Source: Cordylochernes scorpioides (Eukaryota; Arthropoda; Arachnida; Pseudoscorpiones; Chernetidae). Taken from it: a stretch of 64,000 nt of DNA. The notes below the pieces were generated by a model. It was not told the origin of the DNA, did not search any database, and saw nothing but the letters and a program-made list of their open reading frames with translations. Location of the stretch: the NCBI GenBank assembly GCA_030710605.1, contig CP092870.1, positions 12,171,408 to 12,235,407 of the forward strand, in the 5' to 3' direction. The position numbers and the translations under genes were made by a program. Below are positions 1 through 10,393 of this stretch, piece by piece; position 1 is the first letter of the stretch; every line of letters begins with the position of its first letter.

Positions 1-1500
1 GTGGATGTCTGACTTCGCTACAGATGAGGTCACTCTTACAATGGACCCTGACATGCATTCAAACTCAGCTGTTGGGTGATAGTGTCTACTTTTAATGGCA
101 GCATATAAATTCTCAATTCACCCAGAATAGCAATTCAGTTTTTGTGGATTTTGTTTGGTTTATATCCCACTATAGGATGGCCCATCACACTAAAGTCAAG
201 TTGTAGCCATTCAACAGGAAGCTGTCAGATCGGCTCAGGCAGATACAGAGGACGACACGATTCCAACAATGTTGAAATTCAATTATTTGATGGATTCTAC
301 GATGAAAGGGACTGGTACGTACAAAGTCGTCTCAGGATTCAAAGTCAGATAAGAAATTTACGACCGAGCAGTTAGAGCGCTTCAGAGTTGGTACGGTGAC
401 AAAGTTCTTCTACCAGTGCACATGAAGAAACTACTCTTTCAAAGTGTACATAGCAACCATTGAGAAAAAAGGCATAATGTAATGGAGTTTCAAGATGATA
501 TTTATCTCCAGTCTTATTAAAGCAGATCCAGGCACGATACTATTCTCCCTGATTCAAGCCAGCCTACCGAAAGATGTCGCTCTCCTGGCAAAGTAGCCTT
601 GATTCAGAAATCGAAGGAAGCAAAGAAGCACAGATGAGAACAAAGCCGGATATTCTGCAAGACTTTGTCCAGCCGGTTGGCGGGTGAGGTCCGTTCGAAG
701 CATGATGGACTTGCTGAGGAAGAACGTGGGGAAACCGATGGTCCTCTCAGCGACCATATTCTGCCATCCCTTCTTGAGCGGCTGGCGGCGGTTTTGGAGC
801 GGTTTGACCATGGCAATCTTCCCATCCGTGAAAAGCCCCATCGACAAGTGAGTACCAACGATTTGCGAAGCATTCTACGAAGTTTCCCGAGTCGCTTCAC
901 TTTCATCGTTTCGTTCAAAAAGTGAACGCGATCTTATAGCTGTGCAGCTTATTCTTAATGCTTAACTCACTGATCCCGAAATCCTTCACCATTTTGCACA
1001 ACGAGTGCCCCCGATTTATTTGAATTCAACAAAATTCTGGAGGTTTTCTGACAATGTCATAGTGGTTGGACGACCGCTTCTGTCTCTTTGTAACGTTTCA
1101 TGGCATTTTAGACTGCCTTAACTGTTCGAACTGTGCAACTTGATTTTCACAAGCCATCAGCAAATCTGAAACAAACAAATACATAAAACATCTTCTGGGC
1201 ATCAAAATTACACAAGAATTTCAATTAACATAAAATCACAATGACAATGCCAAAAAAAAAAAAGCGGGAACTTTTATCGCACACTGTCTCTAGTTGAGGA
1301 TTGAACCCTGATGGGAGATAGTTGATCTGGTGAAGACACAGGACGCCTGGGATGGAAATGGATGAATCTGTGATAAACATAGACCTCTCGCCATGGACGA
1401 CTAAGAAAGTTCCAGGTAAGTGGAAGTATTAGATCAAGAAGAACCTCCTGTTGACCTTCTCATTATGGTTTAGGGACCAAAAGGTATGGCATTGAATTCA
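1..1500 (-). pseudogene. Possible decayed Tc1/mariner-type transposase relic
   Basis: No intact gene is visible. On the minus strand between about 1150 and 550 the broken translation has the shape of a Tc1/mariner transposase: an alternating basic region, then a segment read as GLFTDGKIAMVKPLQNRR, which resembles the family's first catalytic-aspartate block (FTDEK followed by NRQNDR) with the acidic residue context altered. Stops and frameshifts interrupt every frame. The short open frames at 142-375 and 554-925 look like fragments of this relic or chance. Positions 1150-1500 show nothing I recognise apart from an A-rich run near 1250. The assignment rests on a short motif only. Confidence 0.3.
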
Positions 1501-1522
1501 GTGTAGAATTACACTAAAGCAT

Positions 1523-1830
1523 GGGGGTCGGTGAACCATTGGTTTTCGACCGCTACGACCCGGGAACGAATCCCGCATTGGGCACTTTTTTTTTCTAATT
1601 AAAAAAAAAAAATGCTTCAATGACCCCCTATTCTTGCAAAAGTCTAACCCCATCAGCGAGTGCAAGTAACCAAACGGGGTACTGGCACATTTGTAAGTGA
1701 AAAAGTCTAACTGCTTTTCACATGTGTAGACATGTGGTACACTTACAGTAAAAGCAGTCGTCAACTTCTACTCACCATGATTATCAGGGCCTGTGCCACG
1801 TGTACTATTGATAATTAAAAAAAAAAAACA
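1523..1830 (+). mobile_element. tRNA-headed SINE, family S, copy 1
   Basis: The copy shows the full family layout: a tRNA-like head with an imperfect B box (gggaacgaatcccgc), a central body with the phrase ccagcgagtgcaagtaacca, a 3' body containing acatgtgtagacatgtgg, and an A-rich tail ending near 1830. Family members recur at 10505, 17974, 29371, 31361, 42437, 43631 and 46535. The head is degenerate here, and a following (CA)n run suggests an old copy. Confidence 0.85.
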
Positions 1831-2234
1831 CACACACACAGATGCATATAATGTGGTTGGGATCTGAAAGAATATTTGAAGCATGGTGAATGTTAAATTG
1901 AACAGCACTTATACTGTCTTTGTAGACAAAGCCATTTGTAGACAGGCCATTTTAATTAGCATGCAACAAAACCCTCTTTGTTTGCTGTTTCTGTTATGAA
2001 CTTGCTTCCACCGAGATGGATGACACTAAAGAGGGGACACTAGGTGGGGTATAATGAAACTTTTGGCTTCTAGCCACCTCCCAAGCTAAATATGTCATTG
2101 AAAGAGGATGATCAAAATGTGAAGTAACAAGAGAAGGTTTTTTTTTAACATTATTAAAGGTAACAGATTGATTCTTTCATCGTTATATGATAAATCGGAA
2201 TCTTATGCAAGTGGGGGTGAAAAGTCAAGCTGGC
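1831..2234. other. Unassigned intergenic or intronic stretch
   Basis: I see no coding exon, RNA or recognisable repeat. If the exon at 2274-2467 uses its donor, this lies in the next intron of the coiled-coil gene; if that exon is terminal (stop at 2235-2237), this is its 3' flank. No strong AATAAA site just downstream of that stop was evident on the minus strand. Confidence 0.4.
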
Positions 2235-2273
2235 CTAGGTCAGGGAGAGAATCTTCATCAGTGTGATCCTAAC

Positions 2274-2467
2274 CTGGTCAGGAATGGGATGGCTGGTGTC
2301 GGAGAAGAGAGCCCGGCTGGTGGCAGCCTGTACTCTGCGGTAGAGGTTGGAGTATGTCTCCTCTATAACGGCCTGGTTGGCCTGGTAGGCTGCCTGGAGC
2401 TGCTCTACTGTGGCCGCCAGCTCCTGTTCCTTCTCCAGCTTCTCTTGGAACTTCTCCCTCACTCCCC
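2274..2467 (-). CDS. Coiled-coil protein, exon after the satellite intron
   Basis: After acceptor TGTCCAG at 2468-2474 the exon adds two bases plus 64 codons, with a charged helix (EKLEKEQELAATVEQLQ) and a segment reading YSNLYRRVQAATSRA. The acceptor itself lies against satellite repeats. At 2273 a weak donor (GTTAGG) is possible; if unused, the frame continues 12 codons to a TAG at 2235-2237, making this the terminal exon. Both ends are plausible. Confidence 0.7.
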
Positions 2468-2938
2468 CTGGACACAGCCACACAGTGGCCCACACAGCCG
2501 TACAATGAAACACACAGCCACACAGTGGCCCACACAGCTGTACAGTGGCCTACACAGCTGTACAATGGAACACACAGCCATACAATGGAACACACAGCTG
2601 CTTAGCTACCTGCACAGTCACACAGTGGCCTACACAGCTGTACAATGGAACATACAGCCATACAATGGAACACACAGCTGCTCAGCTGCCCGCACAGTCA
2701 CACAGTGGCCCACACAGCCGTGCAATGGAACACACAGCCACACAGTGGCCTACACAGCTGTACAATGGAACACACAGCTGCTCAGCTGCCCGCACAGTCA
2801 CACAGTGGCCCACACAGCCATGCAATGGAACACACAGTGACAATTGAAAAATATTTATTGTCATCTAGACAATTTTACAATTCAGCTAGAGAGAATAAGA
2901 GAAATATATACAGGAATGAAAAATATAATACATAATTT

Positions 2939-5900
2939 TTACAAAGTGATGGAGGATGAAGGAAGGCATCCCCTGCGCACGAGGGTCCTCGTCCAGGCGA
3001 TGAGCGGGTCCTCCATTCCACCGAGCCCAACCTGGACAAAGTGGCGATAGACGCGCAGCTTTGCCGACGCCAGGATGGTCAGGGCGTCGTCCTCAAGGCC
3101 GGACCCGCCGAAGATCCAGGCCTGCAGGTCAGGGGGCCGCCCGATGATGTTGAAGGCCTCTCTGATGAGGGGCCTGATGGAAGAGCAGCTCCAGTAGCGG
3201 TGGCCGAGGGAGCGGTCGACGGACCCGCAGGCAGGACACGAGGGGACGGCCGAGGCAGGATGGGCCGGATGGGGTAGAGCGTGGAGGGCCAATATGAAGG
3301 CGGCATCGGCCTCATGTCCCGAGAAGGCGCAGCGCCGGAGCGAGGCCCAGTCGATCCTGGATGGTGGGCTGATGGTGGGTGCCCATCTCGCCAGGAATCG
3401 GGAGATCGGCGTGGCCGCGAGGCGTCGGGCCGAGCGCGTCGTGAGGCCGTTGAGGAACGGCGTGGCCGTCCCGCGCAGCACCACAGCCGCAGCTAATGAA
3501 GATGATGAAGATGGAGACTCCCCCCCGAAGCCCACGGCGTTCTCGGAGGTCAGCCTTCGACAGAAGGCGCCCAGGGTCGCGGCGTCAGCCAGGGCGGAGC
3601 GTGTAGGGCGGGCGATGTGACGGTCCTCGGCCAGAAAGTCCCGGACTCGGACTCCGAGCCAGCGCGCTGGGGCCAGGATATCGGGAGGGCGAAGGAACCG
3701 GCAGCCGCCGATGATTGGGATGTCCAGCAGCTGAGATGTGGGGAGCGCCCGGTGATTGAGGCTCAGGATCTTGGAGACCTCCTCCCACAGCTTCAGCAAC
3801 CGGAGGCGGCGGGGCTGGAGACGCGTGCCGTCTGGTGGAGGGCAGATCCAGGCCTCGCTGCTGCTGGCGACCTGCACACCCTTGAGGCAGGCAAGCTGGA
3901 GTTGGGTTGCCAGGTCGAGGAGACCGAGGCCTCCGATGGCAACGGGCCTCGCCATGACGGCGGCGGGAAGCCACGCCGTGTGCTCGGGCCCCCAGACGAA
4001 CCTCGCTAGTCTGGCCTGCAGTTTGGCGATAGTCGGGGGTGATGGCAGGAACCTGTGCAGGTGATGCTGGATGGTGGAGCCCACCAGCGAGTTCGCCGCT
4101 CTAGCTCGTCCGACGAGGGATAGGCCGCGGGTGAAGGGCGTCCATCTGCGGCAGGCGGACTCCAGGAGGGCGAGAAGATGCTGCTCCTGATGGGCTACGG
4201 AGCTTCTGGGGGCGATGTCGAGCCCGAGGACCCTGATGGAGGTGGTCGACCAGGAGGCGCCGAGAGGGGAGTCGCCGCGGTTGCGCCAGGCTCCGCACCA
4301 AAGGCCCGCGCTCTTCCCGAGGTTGACGGCGATACCGGAGGCCCGCTTGAAGTCTTCGAGGACGGTCGCCACCCGCTCGAATTCTTCGTTGCGATGGAAA
4401 AGGAGGACGATGTCGTCGGCGTAGGCGATGACGTTGCCCACGCCGAGGGTCGACTCCAGGCGACGTAGCAGCGGCCCCGTAGAGATGCTAAAGAGCGCGG
4501 CACTCACGGCGCAGCCCTGACGTAGGCCGTTGAGGAGGGGGAAGGCGGTGGTGTGAAAGCCTCCGGCCCGAATGGTGGCGTCCGCCCCGGCGTAGAGGAT
4601 GTTAATCCAGGCCCTGAAGGCCGGCGGGAGGCGGAGGGACGTCAGCAGGGACTCCAGGAAGCCGCGGTCTAGTGAGTCAAAGGCGGACTCCAGGTCTACG
4701 CCCATGACGGCCAGCGGCGAGCCTAGGGCGGTGGCCTCCTCGACGGCGTCCGTCACCATGGCGATGTTCCATGACGGGGACCTCCCGGGGACGGCGTAGG
4801 TCTGGCATTCCGGCACAAGGGTCCGCAGGTGGGGCTTGAGGCGCCGGTGAAGGATGGCGGCCAGGACCCTGTAGTCGGCCGAGGGCAGCGCGACAGGCCT
4901 GTGGCCATCAAGGCCGCGACCTCCGCGGGCCTTGGGCACGAGGCAGATGGAGCTGCGCCGCGTCGACGGAGGCAGGGCATCGCGGAGCCGTGAAGCCGCG
5001 AACACCCGGGCCAGAGCTTCCGCGAAGAAGTCCTCGTTGAAGGCGACGAGGAGTTCGCACGGCAAGCCGTCCCAGCCGGGGGCCTTTCCGCGAGGGAGGT
5101 GCTCGATGGCGTTGGCGATCTCGCTGGGGCTGATGTCCGGCCAGTGGAGCGGGTCCTCCTCACTCAGCTCGCGGGTGGTAGTGGGCGCGCTGCTGGCGAT
5201 GAAGGCAGCTCCCGCAGCTGGATCGGTGGTGGGACGGGCGAAGCGGGGCCGGAAGGTCGCGAACGCCCTCCGCCGAAGCTCGGGACCCTCGATGACGTTA
5301 TCTTCGTCGTCCCTGATGACGCTGACCGGGCGTCGGAGGCGGATGGCGCGTGCCAGGTCCGGCAGCGATGGGTAGTCGGCCTGGATGGAGGAGGCCTCGA
5401 GCTGCGCCTCGATGTAACATCTCGCCCTGTAGACGTAGCTGTCGCTGGCAGCGTGGCGTGGGTCGTGCAGGGATCTGGCCTCCGCCAGCAGCCCCGCCTT
5501 GATGGAGGTCCACCTATCCCAGAAGGTCCCGTCGTCGTCAACGTGCGCTGTGTCTTCCTCCAACTCCCGGATGTAGCCAGCCAGATGTTCGAGAGCAAGG
5601 CCCGAGCGGAGCATCGCGGCCAAGCGAGGCTGGGTGGGGGAGGAGACGGCGGTGGTGGGCGGGCCCACCTGGAGCAGCACGAGGCGGTGGTCCGAGAGGT
5701 GGTAGTGGCTGGTCGCGTAGATGGACACGCGATCCAGGACTCCAGCAGGGACGAGGATCCGGTCCAGGCGGTTGGATTCGACTTGGTCGCCGTGCATGGC
5801 GACTCTGGTGGGCAGGTGAGCGGCATCGAACTGGGTGGCCACGTCGACCAGCGCGGCCAGGTCCAGAAGAGCGGCGAGGGCATCCGACGATGACGATGAT

Positions 5901-6343
5901 GAGGGGCCCCGATCCCTGATATTAAAATCGCCGATGATCCAGCAGGCCTCCTCCTGTGCCGCTGTCGCCGCCAGGAGCTCCAGTTGCCGGTTTCTCTCCC
6001 GGGGTTCATGCGCCAGATGAACGGCGATGGACGTCATCTCCTCGCCGTGGACATCTATGGCTGCCAAGGCGATGTGGCCCGGCCACAGGATGCGCTGTTG
6101 CAGCACGGCTACGCCTGGTCCGAAGACGCAGGCGAGTCCAGATCCCGAGATGACTACGGGATGGGCCAATACAACAGCGCTGTAGCCGAGGCAGAGGTCT
6201 TGGCCGCTGCCCAGATGAAATGCGTTTGTCTCCTGGACAAACGCGATGTCCACGTGATGTTGCCTGAGGAGATGACAAAGGGCAAGGCTCCTCCCCCGAG
6301 TGGCGAGCCCTCGCGCGTTGATGGTGGCGACGCGGTGGTTCAT
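2939..6343 (-). CDS. LINE ORF2: endonuclease / reverse transcriptase
   Basis: The frame encodes 1134 residues from the ATG at 6343-6341. N-terminal APE-type endonuclease motifs are present: VATINARG (about residue 5), VQETN (36), GDFNIRD (138) and SDHRLVLL (217). Reverse transcriptase motifs follow: PGRSPSWNIA, GVDLESAFDSLD, LRQGCAVSAALFS and the catalytic YADD at about 641. A CPACGSVDRSLGHRYWSC knuckle (C-X2-C-X8-H-X4-C) lies near 1036-1053, as in L1, Tx1 and R1 clades. There is no RNase H. The ATG overlaps the ORF1 stop as ATGA, which suggests coupled reinitiation and decides this start over an upstream in-frame ATG at 6418. No internal stop is visible, so the enzyme may be functional. Confidence 0.85.
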   Translation of the reverse strand: MNHRVATINARGLATRGRSLALCHLLRQHHVDIAFVQETNAFHLGSGQDLCLGYSAVVLAHPVVISGSGLACVFGPGVAVLQQRILWPGHIALAAIDVHGEEMTSIAVHLAHEPRERNRQLELLAATAAQEEACWIIGDFNIRDRGPSSSSSSDALAALLDLAALVDVATQFDAAHLPTRVAMHGDQVESNRLDRILVPAGVLDRVSIYATSHYHLSDHRLVLLQVGPPTTAVSSPTQPRLAAMLRSGLALEHLAGYIRELEEDTAHVDDDGTFWDRWTSIKAGLLAEARSLHDPRHAASDSYVYRARCYIEAQLEASSIQADYPSLPDLARAIRLRRPVSVIRDDEDNVIEGPELRRRAFATFRPRFARPTTDPAAGAAFIASSAPTTTRELSEEDPLHWPDISPSEIANAIEHLPRGKAPGWDGLPCELLVAFNEDFFAEALARVFAASRLRDALPPSTRRSSICLVPKARGGRGLDGHRPVALPSADYRVLAAILHRRLKPHLRTLVPECQTYAVPGRSPSWNIAMVTDAVEEATALGSPLAVMGVDLESAFDSLDRGFLESLLTSLRLPPAFRAWINILYAGADATIRAGGFHTTAFPLLNGLRQGCAVSAALFSISTGPLLRRLESTLGVGNVIAYADDIVLLFHRNEEFERVATVLEDFKRASGIAVNLGKSAGLWCGAWRNRGDSPLGASWSTTSIRVLGLDIAPRSSVAHQEQHLLALLESACRRWTPFTRGLSLVGRARAANSLVGSTIQHHLHRFLPSPPTIAKLQARLARFVWGPEHTAWLPAAVMARPVAIGGLGLLDLATQLQLACLKGVQVASSSEAWICPPPDGTRLQPRRLRLLKLWEEVSKILSLNHRALPTSQLLDIPIIGGCRFLRPPDILAPARWLGVRVRDFLAEDRHIARPTRSALADAATLGAFCRRLTSENAVGFGGESPSSSSSLAAAVVLRGTATPFLNGLTTRSARRLAATPISRFLARWAPTISPPSRIDWASLRRCAFSGHEADAAFILALHALPHPAHPASAVPSCPACGSVDRSLGHRYWSCSSIRPLIREAFNIIGRPPDLQAWIFGGSGLEDDALTILASAKLRVYRHFVQVGLGGMEDPLIAWTRTLVRRGCLPSSSITL

Positions 6344-7855
6344 TGGCGCTGTAGGCCACGCAGGACCTTCCTGGTCTTCTGGAGGGTCTTGCGGATGGTG
6401 GAGTTGGAGTCTGGGCACGAGGCCTTGAAGGTTTTGTGCAACTCGTCGAGGGTGGCGACCTGTGCCTCTGTCAGCGTGGGCGCTAGCCTCTTCATGGTGG
6501 TTTCAGAGGTGAGGAGCTGCTGTGCGTCCTTGCAGTTAAGGCCGGGCAGCTTGTCCCAGTCGATGGAAAGGGTGGGGGTCTCCTCGATGTGCTTCAGCAG
6601 CTGTTTGAGTGCGGATTCTCCCCGGACAGGCGTGGAGGGAGGTGAGGTCATCTTCTCCACCGCCATCTTGTGGTCGAGCGAAGGGATGCCAGGCTCGAGG
6701 GGCCGCGGGGCAGCCAGGGAAGCAGGGAGGGCGGCAGGGGCGGGCTGGGCGAGATCCATCGGTTCGGCAGGATGGGGCGCCGAGGGGATCGCCGGAGCCT
6801 CGGTTGTTGTCTTCGCCGGTTGGACAGGGGATCGCCGGAGCCTCGGTTGTTGTCTTCGCCGGTTGGACAAGGGACGCCGGTGTTGCGGGCGCAGGTGCCG
6901 GCTTCCTTGGTCGCTGAGGAGGAGGGAGGGGGGGCCTTGCGTCGGTGGGAGACGCTGCTTCCCTGGTGCTGCTGTTCCCTTGCCTGGCGAGCGCTGGGCA
7001 GTTGGCTCTGCGGTGGCCCTGTTTACCGCATTTCGAGCACTTGATGCCAAAGGAGAGGAAGGCAGACAGGGTGTCTCCTTTGGACTTGATGGTCATTCTG
7101 GTGGGCAGCGACTCCAGCCTCACGCCCTCGCGGAGCAGGATGAACGCCTCCCGGCGGCCGTCGTTGAAGGTATACTCCCCCATCTTGATCATGATGGGGG
7201 CGATGGAGGTCACGGTGCCGAAGTTGCGCAGGGCCTCCACGATGGCGCTGTCCTCGACGAAGCCGGGCAGATTTGCGATGACGATGCGTTCTGCCCTTTT
7301 TCGGAAGGGGAAGACCTTCAGGTGAGTTCCCTCGATGTCAAGGCCCACCTCCACCAGACGGCTCGCATGGTCCTTGGTCGCGAGGCCCACGACGTGGTGG
7401 CCGTTCATCCTGTTGAATTGGCTTATTCTCCCTGGCCCTCCGACCAGCATGCCAATTGCCTTGAGGTAGGAGTAGTCCGGGATGTCAGGGCACAGCTCCA
7501 CGAAGATGTAGTTCTCGTGGTTGGTGGTGGCCTGCCTCGCCCTGGCTGCGGCGATGTTGGGGCGCGTCGCCTTGATTTCCTGGGGCGGCATTGACCTCGA
7601 CCCAGATGACCGCTTCTGCTGCTGGGAGCTGGGCTTCTCAGCAGGCCTGCCAGACTGCTTTGCGGCGTGCTCCGGCGATGAGGTGCGGCGCCTTTTCTTG
7701 CTCTTGACAACGGTGTAGCCGTCGTTGGCGTCGACCTCCGCCATCTCGCTGTCGGCCCAGTTGAGCGAGGTCGGGTTGGGTGATGTGTCGCTGGTCGAGG
7801 CAGCAGTCGGCGGCGCCGTGACGTCACCACGCGCGGCGGCCAGATTTGCATGCAT
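6340..7855 (-). CDS. LINE ORF1: gag-like RNA-binding protein (frameshifted)
   Basis: From the ATG at 7855-7853 the frame reads a basic N-terminus (KSKKRRR), a globular region that may hold RRM-like folds (IVIANLPGFVEDSAIVEALR), and the zinc knuckle CSKCGKQGHRRANC. A perfect 43-bp tandem duplication at 6784-6826/6827-6869 shifts the frame, so this copy ends early at 6536 (439 codons). The original C-terminus is in the neighbouring frame down to the TGA at 6342-6340; subtracting one 43-bp copy makes the total length a multiple of three (491 codons with stop). The product would bind element RNA to form an RNP with ORF2 protein. Confidence 0.75.
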
Positions 7856-9860
7856 GTGTGCACAGTGGCCTACACAGCTGTTAAATGGAACACACAGCTG
7901 CTCGGCTGCCCGCACAGTCACACAGTGGCCTACACAGCCGTACAATGGAACACACAGCTGCTCAGCTGCCCGCACAGTCACACAGTGGCCTACACAGCTG
8001 TACAATGGAACACACAGTGGCCCACGCAGCCGTGCAATGGAACACACAGTCACACAGTGGCCCACGCAGCCGTGCAATGGAACACACAGTCACACAGTGG
8101 CCTACACAGCTGTACAATGGAACACACAGCTGCTCAGCTGCCCGCACAGTCACACAGTGGCCTACACAGCTGTACAATGGAACACAAAGCCACACAGTGG
8201 CCTACACAGCTGTACAATGGAACACAAAGCCACACAGTGGCCTACACAGCTGTACAATGGAACATACAGCCATACAATGGAACACACAGCCGCTCAGCTG
8301 CCCGCACAGTCACACAGTGGCCTACACAGCTGTACAATGGAACACACAGCCGCTCAGTTGCCGCACAGTCACACAGTGGCCTACACAGTCATACAATGGA
8401 ACACACAGCCACACAGTGGCCCACGCAGCCGTGCAATAGAACACACAGTCACACAGTGGCCTACACAGCTGTACAATGGAACACACAGCCATACAATGAA
8501 ACACAAAGCCTCTCAGCTGCTCGCACAGTCATACAATGGAACACACACAGCACAGTGGCCCACACAGCTTTACAGTGGCCCACATGGCCATACAGTGGGA
8601 CACACAGCCGTAAAATAATCCAAAAAGCTGTACAGTGGCCCACACAGCTGTACAGTGGCTCACATGGCCATACAGTGAAACACACAGCCGTAAAATGATC
8701 CACAGAGCTGTACAGTGGCCCACACAGCTGTACAGTGGCCCACACAGCTGTACAGTGGCTCACATGGCCATACAGTGGGACACACAGCCATAAAATAATC
8801 CAAAAAGCTGTACAGTGGCCCACACAACTGTACAGTGGCTCACATGGCCATACAGTGGGACACACAGCCGTAAAATAATCCAAAAAGCTGTACAGTTGCC
8901 CACACAACTGTACAGTGGGTTACCTGGCCATACAGTGGGACACACAGCCATAAAATAATCCAAAAAGCTGTACAGTGGCCCACACAGCTGTACAGTGGCC
9001 CACAGCTGTACAGTGGCTCACATGGCCATACAGTGGGACACACAGCCATAAAATAATCCAAAAAGCTGTACAGTGGCCCACACAGCTGTACAGTGGCTCA
9101 CATGGCCATACAGTGGGACACACAGCCGTAAAATGACCCAAAAAGCTGTACAGTGGCCCACACAGCTGTACAGTGGCTCACATGGCCATACAGTGGGACA
9201 CACAGCCGTAAAATAATCCAAAAAGCTGTACAGTGGCCCACACAACTGTACAGTGGCTCACATGGCCATACAGTGGGACACACAGCCGTAAAATAATCCA
9301 AAAAGCTGTACAGTGGCCCACACAACTGTACAGTGGGTTACCTGGCCATACAGTGGGACACACAGCCATAAAATAATCCAAAAAGCTGTACAGTGGCCCA
9401 CACAACTGTACAGTGGGTTACCTGGCCATACAGTGGGACACACAGCCGTAAAATAATCCAAAAAGCTGTACAGTGGCCCACACAACTGTACAGTGGGTTA
9501 CCTGGCCATACAGTGGGACACACAGCCGTAAAATAATCCAAAAAGCTGTACAGTGGCCCACACAACTGTACAGTGGGTTACCTGGCCATACAGTGGGACA
9601 CACAGCCGTAAAATAATCCAAAAAGCTGTACGGTGGCCCACACAACTGTACAGTGGGTTACCTGGCCATACAGTGGGACACACAGCCATAAAATAATCCA
9701 AAAAGCTGTACAGTGGCCCACACAACTGTACAGTGGCTCACATGGCCATACAGTAGAACACACAACTGTAAAATGGCACACAGCAGTCTTACAGTGACAT
9801 ACACAGTCATATAATGGTATACACAGTCATAGAGAGACATATTTCAAGTGGACCACTCAC

Positions 9861-9921
9861 TGAGAATGGAGCTGTACTCCTCCAGGGGGATCAGCTTCCC
9901 GAACACTGGGATGTCGTTGAT
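9861..9921 (-). CDS. Coiled-coil protein, 61-nt exon bordering the satellite
   Basis: Acceptor TATCTGCAG and donor A|GTGAGT bracket 20 codons plus one base, reading INDIPVFGKLIPLEE and on. It starts in phase 0 as required by the previous exon and leaves one base, which the exon at 2467 completes as an Arg codon. Satellite DNA begins about 20 bp downstream of the donor. Confidence 0.75.
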
Positions 9922-10393
9922 CTGCAGATACACACATTGTCTCATGCTGCTTTGGTTTACATCTGGCATGGCTTTCAGAATCTACTTCACATTCTCATTA
10001 AGACAGGTCTAGATAAATTGGAGAGTTGAAGGTTATAATTTCAACACAGAAAATTATTCTGGAACATGCTTTTGTACAATAATGCATTTTAAAGGAGTTT
10101 TTCATATCTGATTGTAAGCTAAACATCTAGCTAGTCAATAGAATAACATGGCTTTTTTTATATAAAATATAGCAAATTGTCCATATCTCTAGCCTTCCAC
10201 AACAACTTGCAGCCTTCCCCTTGACACAACTTGCCCCTGTAAGGACATGTCTTCACAAGGACAGTTGAGGTTATTGACATGTCTATAAGAAAGGATGTCA
10301 ATGGTTATCAGTTGTATGAAATGAGGATTACAACCTGGCTCCTATCGAAGAAGAAGCATTATGTCATGGATAGCTTTCTTTTTAAATAATAAT
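9922..10393. other. Intron of the coiled-coil gene, no recognised element
   Basis: The stretch lies between exons 9861-9921 and 13047-13130. It is AT-rich and I see no coding potential or repeat in it. Confidence 0.5.

Larger units (their letters stand above)
2840..7860 (-). mobile_element. GC-rich two-ORF LINE (Tx1/R1/L1-like), near complete
   Basis: A 5.0-kb non-LTR retrotransposon on the minus strand sits inside the satellite. It carries a gag-like ORF1 with a CCHC knuckle and an ORF2 with APE endonuclease, reverse transcriptase and a C-terminal CCHC. The 3' UTR is about 100 nt with an AATAAA signal near 2855. The 5' end lies five nucleotides before the first ATG of ORF1, so either the 5' UTR is lost by truncation or transcription depends on the flank. 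A cacagtg motif at 2833-2839 and 7861-7867 may be the target duplication, but it is also part of the satellite unit. Coding DNA is strikingly GC-rich against the AT-rich host. Confidence 0.85.
2470..9840. repeat. Hierarchical satellite of 20-bp modules, split by a LINE
   Basis: The array occupies 2470-2839 and 7861-9840; the piece between is an inserted LINE. Every segment parses into 20-bp modules. On either side of the LINE (2470-2839 and 7861-8560) modules such as gctgtacaatggaacacaca, gctgctcagctgcccgcaca and gtcacacagtggcctacaca alternate, often as 60-bp triplets. From about 8620 to 9740 four diverged modules form a regular 80-bp higher-order unit, repeated about 14 times. Because 20 is not a multiple of 3 and stops are rare, long open frames appear in several frames of both strands; they are not genes. 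The array fills the intron between exons 9861-9921 and 2274-2467. Confidence 0.9.

Noticed and set aside
6416-6418. Upstream ATG as ORF2 start
   Set aside because: The extra 25 residues are unlike an APE N-terminus and overlap ORF1; the ATGA-coupled ATG at 6343 fits the domain start.
5984-7594. 536-codon plus-strand frame
   Set aside because: It is antisense to LINE ORF1/ORF2; GC-rich DNA commonly gives long antisense frames and no domain is visible.
7725-8907. Several long open frames on both strands across the satellite
   Set aside because: They arise because the 20-bp modules lack stops in several frames; translations are low-complexity and shift register with the repeat.
7861-9840. CRISPR-like array
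   Set aside because: The units are contiguous variants of one 20-bp module with no unique spacers, in a eukaryotic intron.
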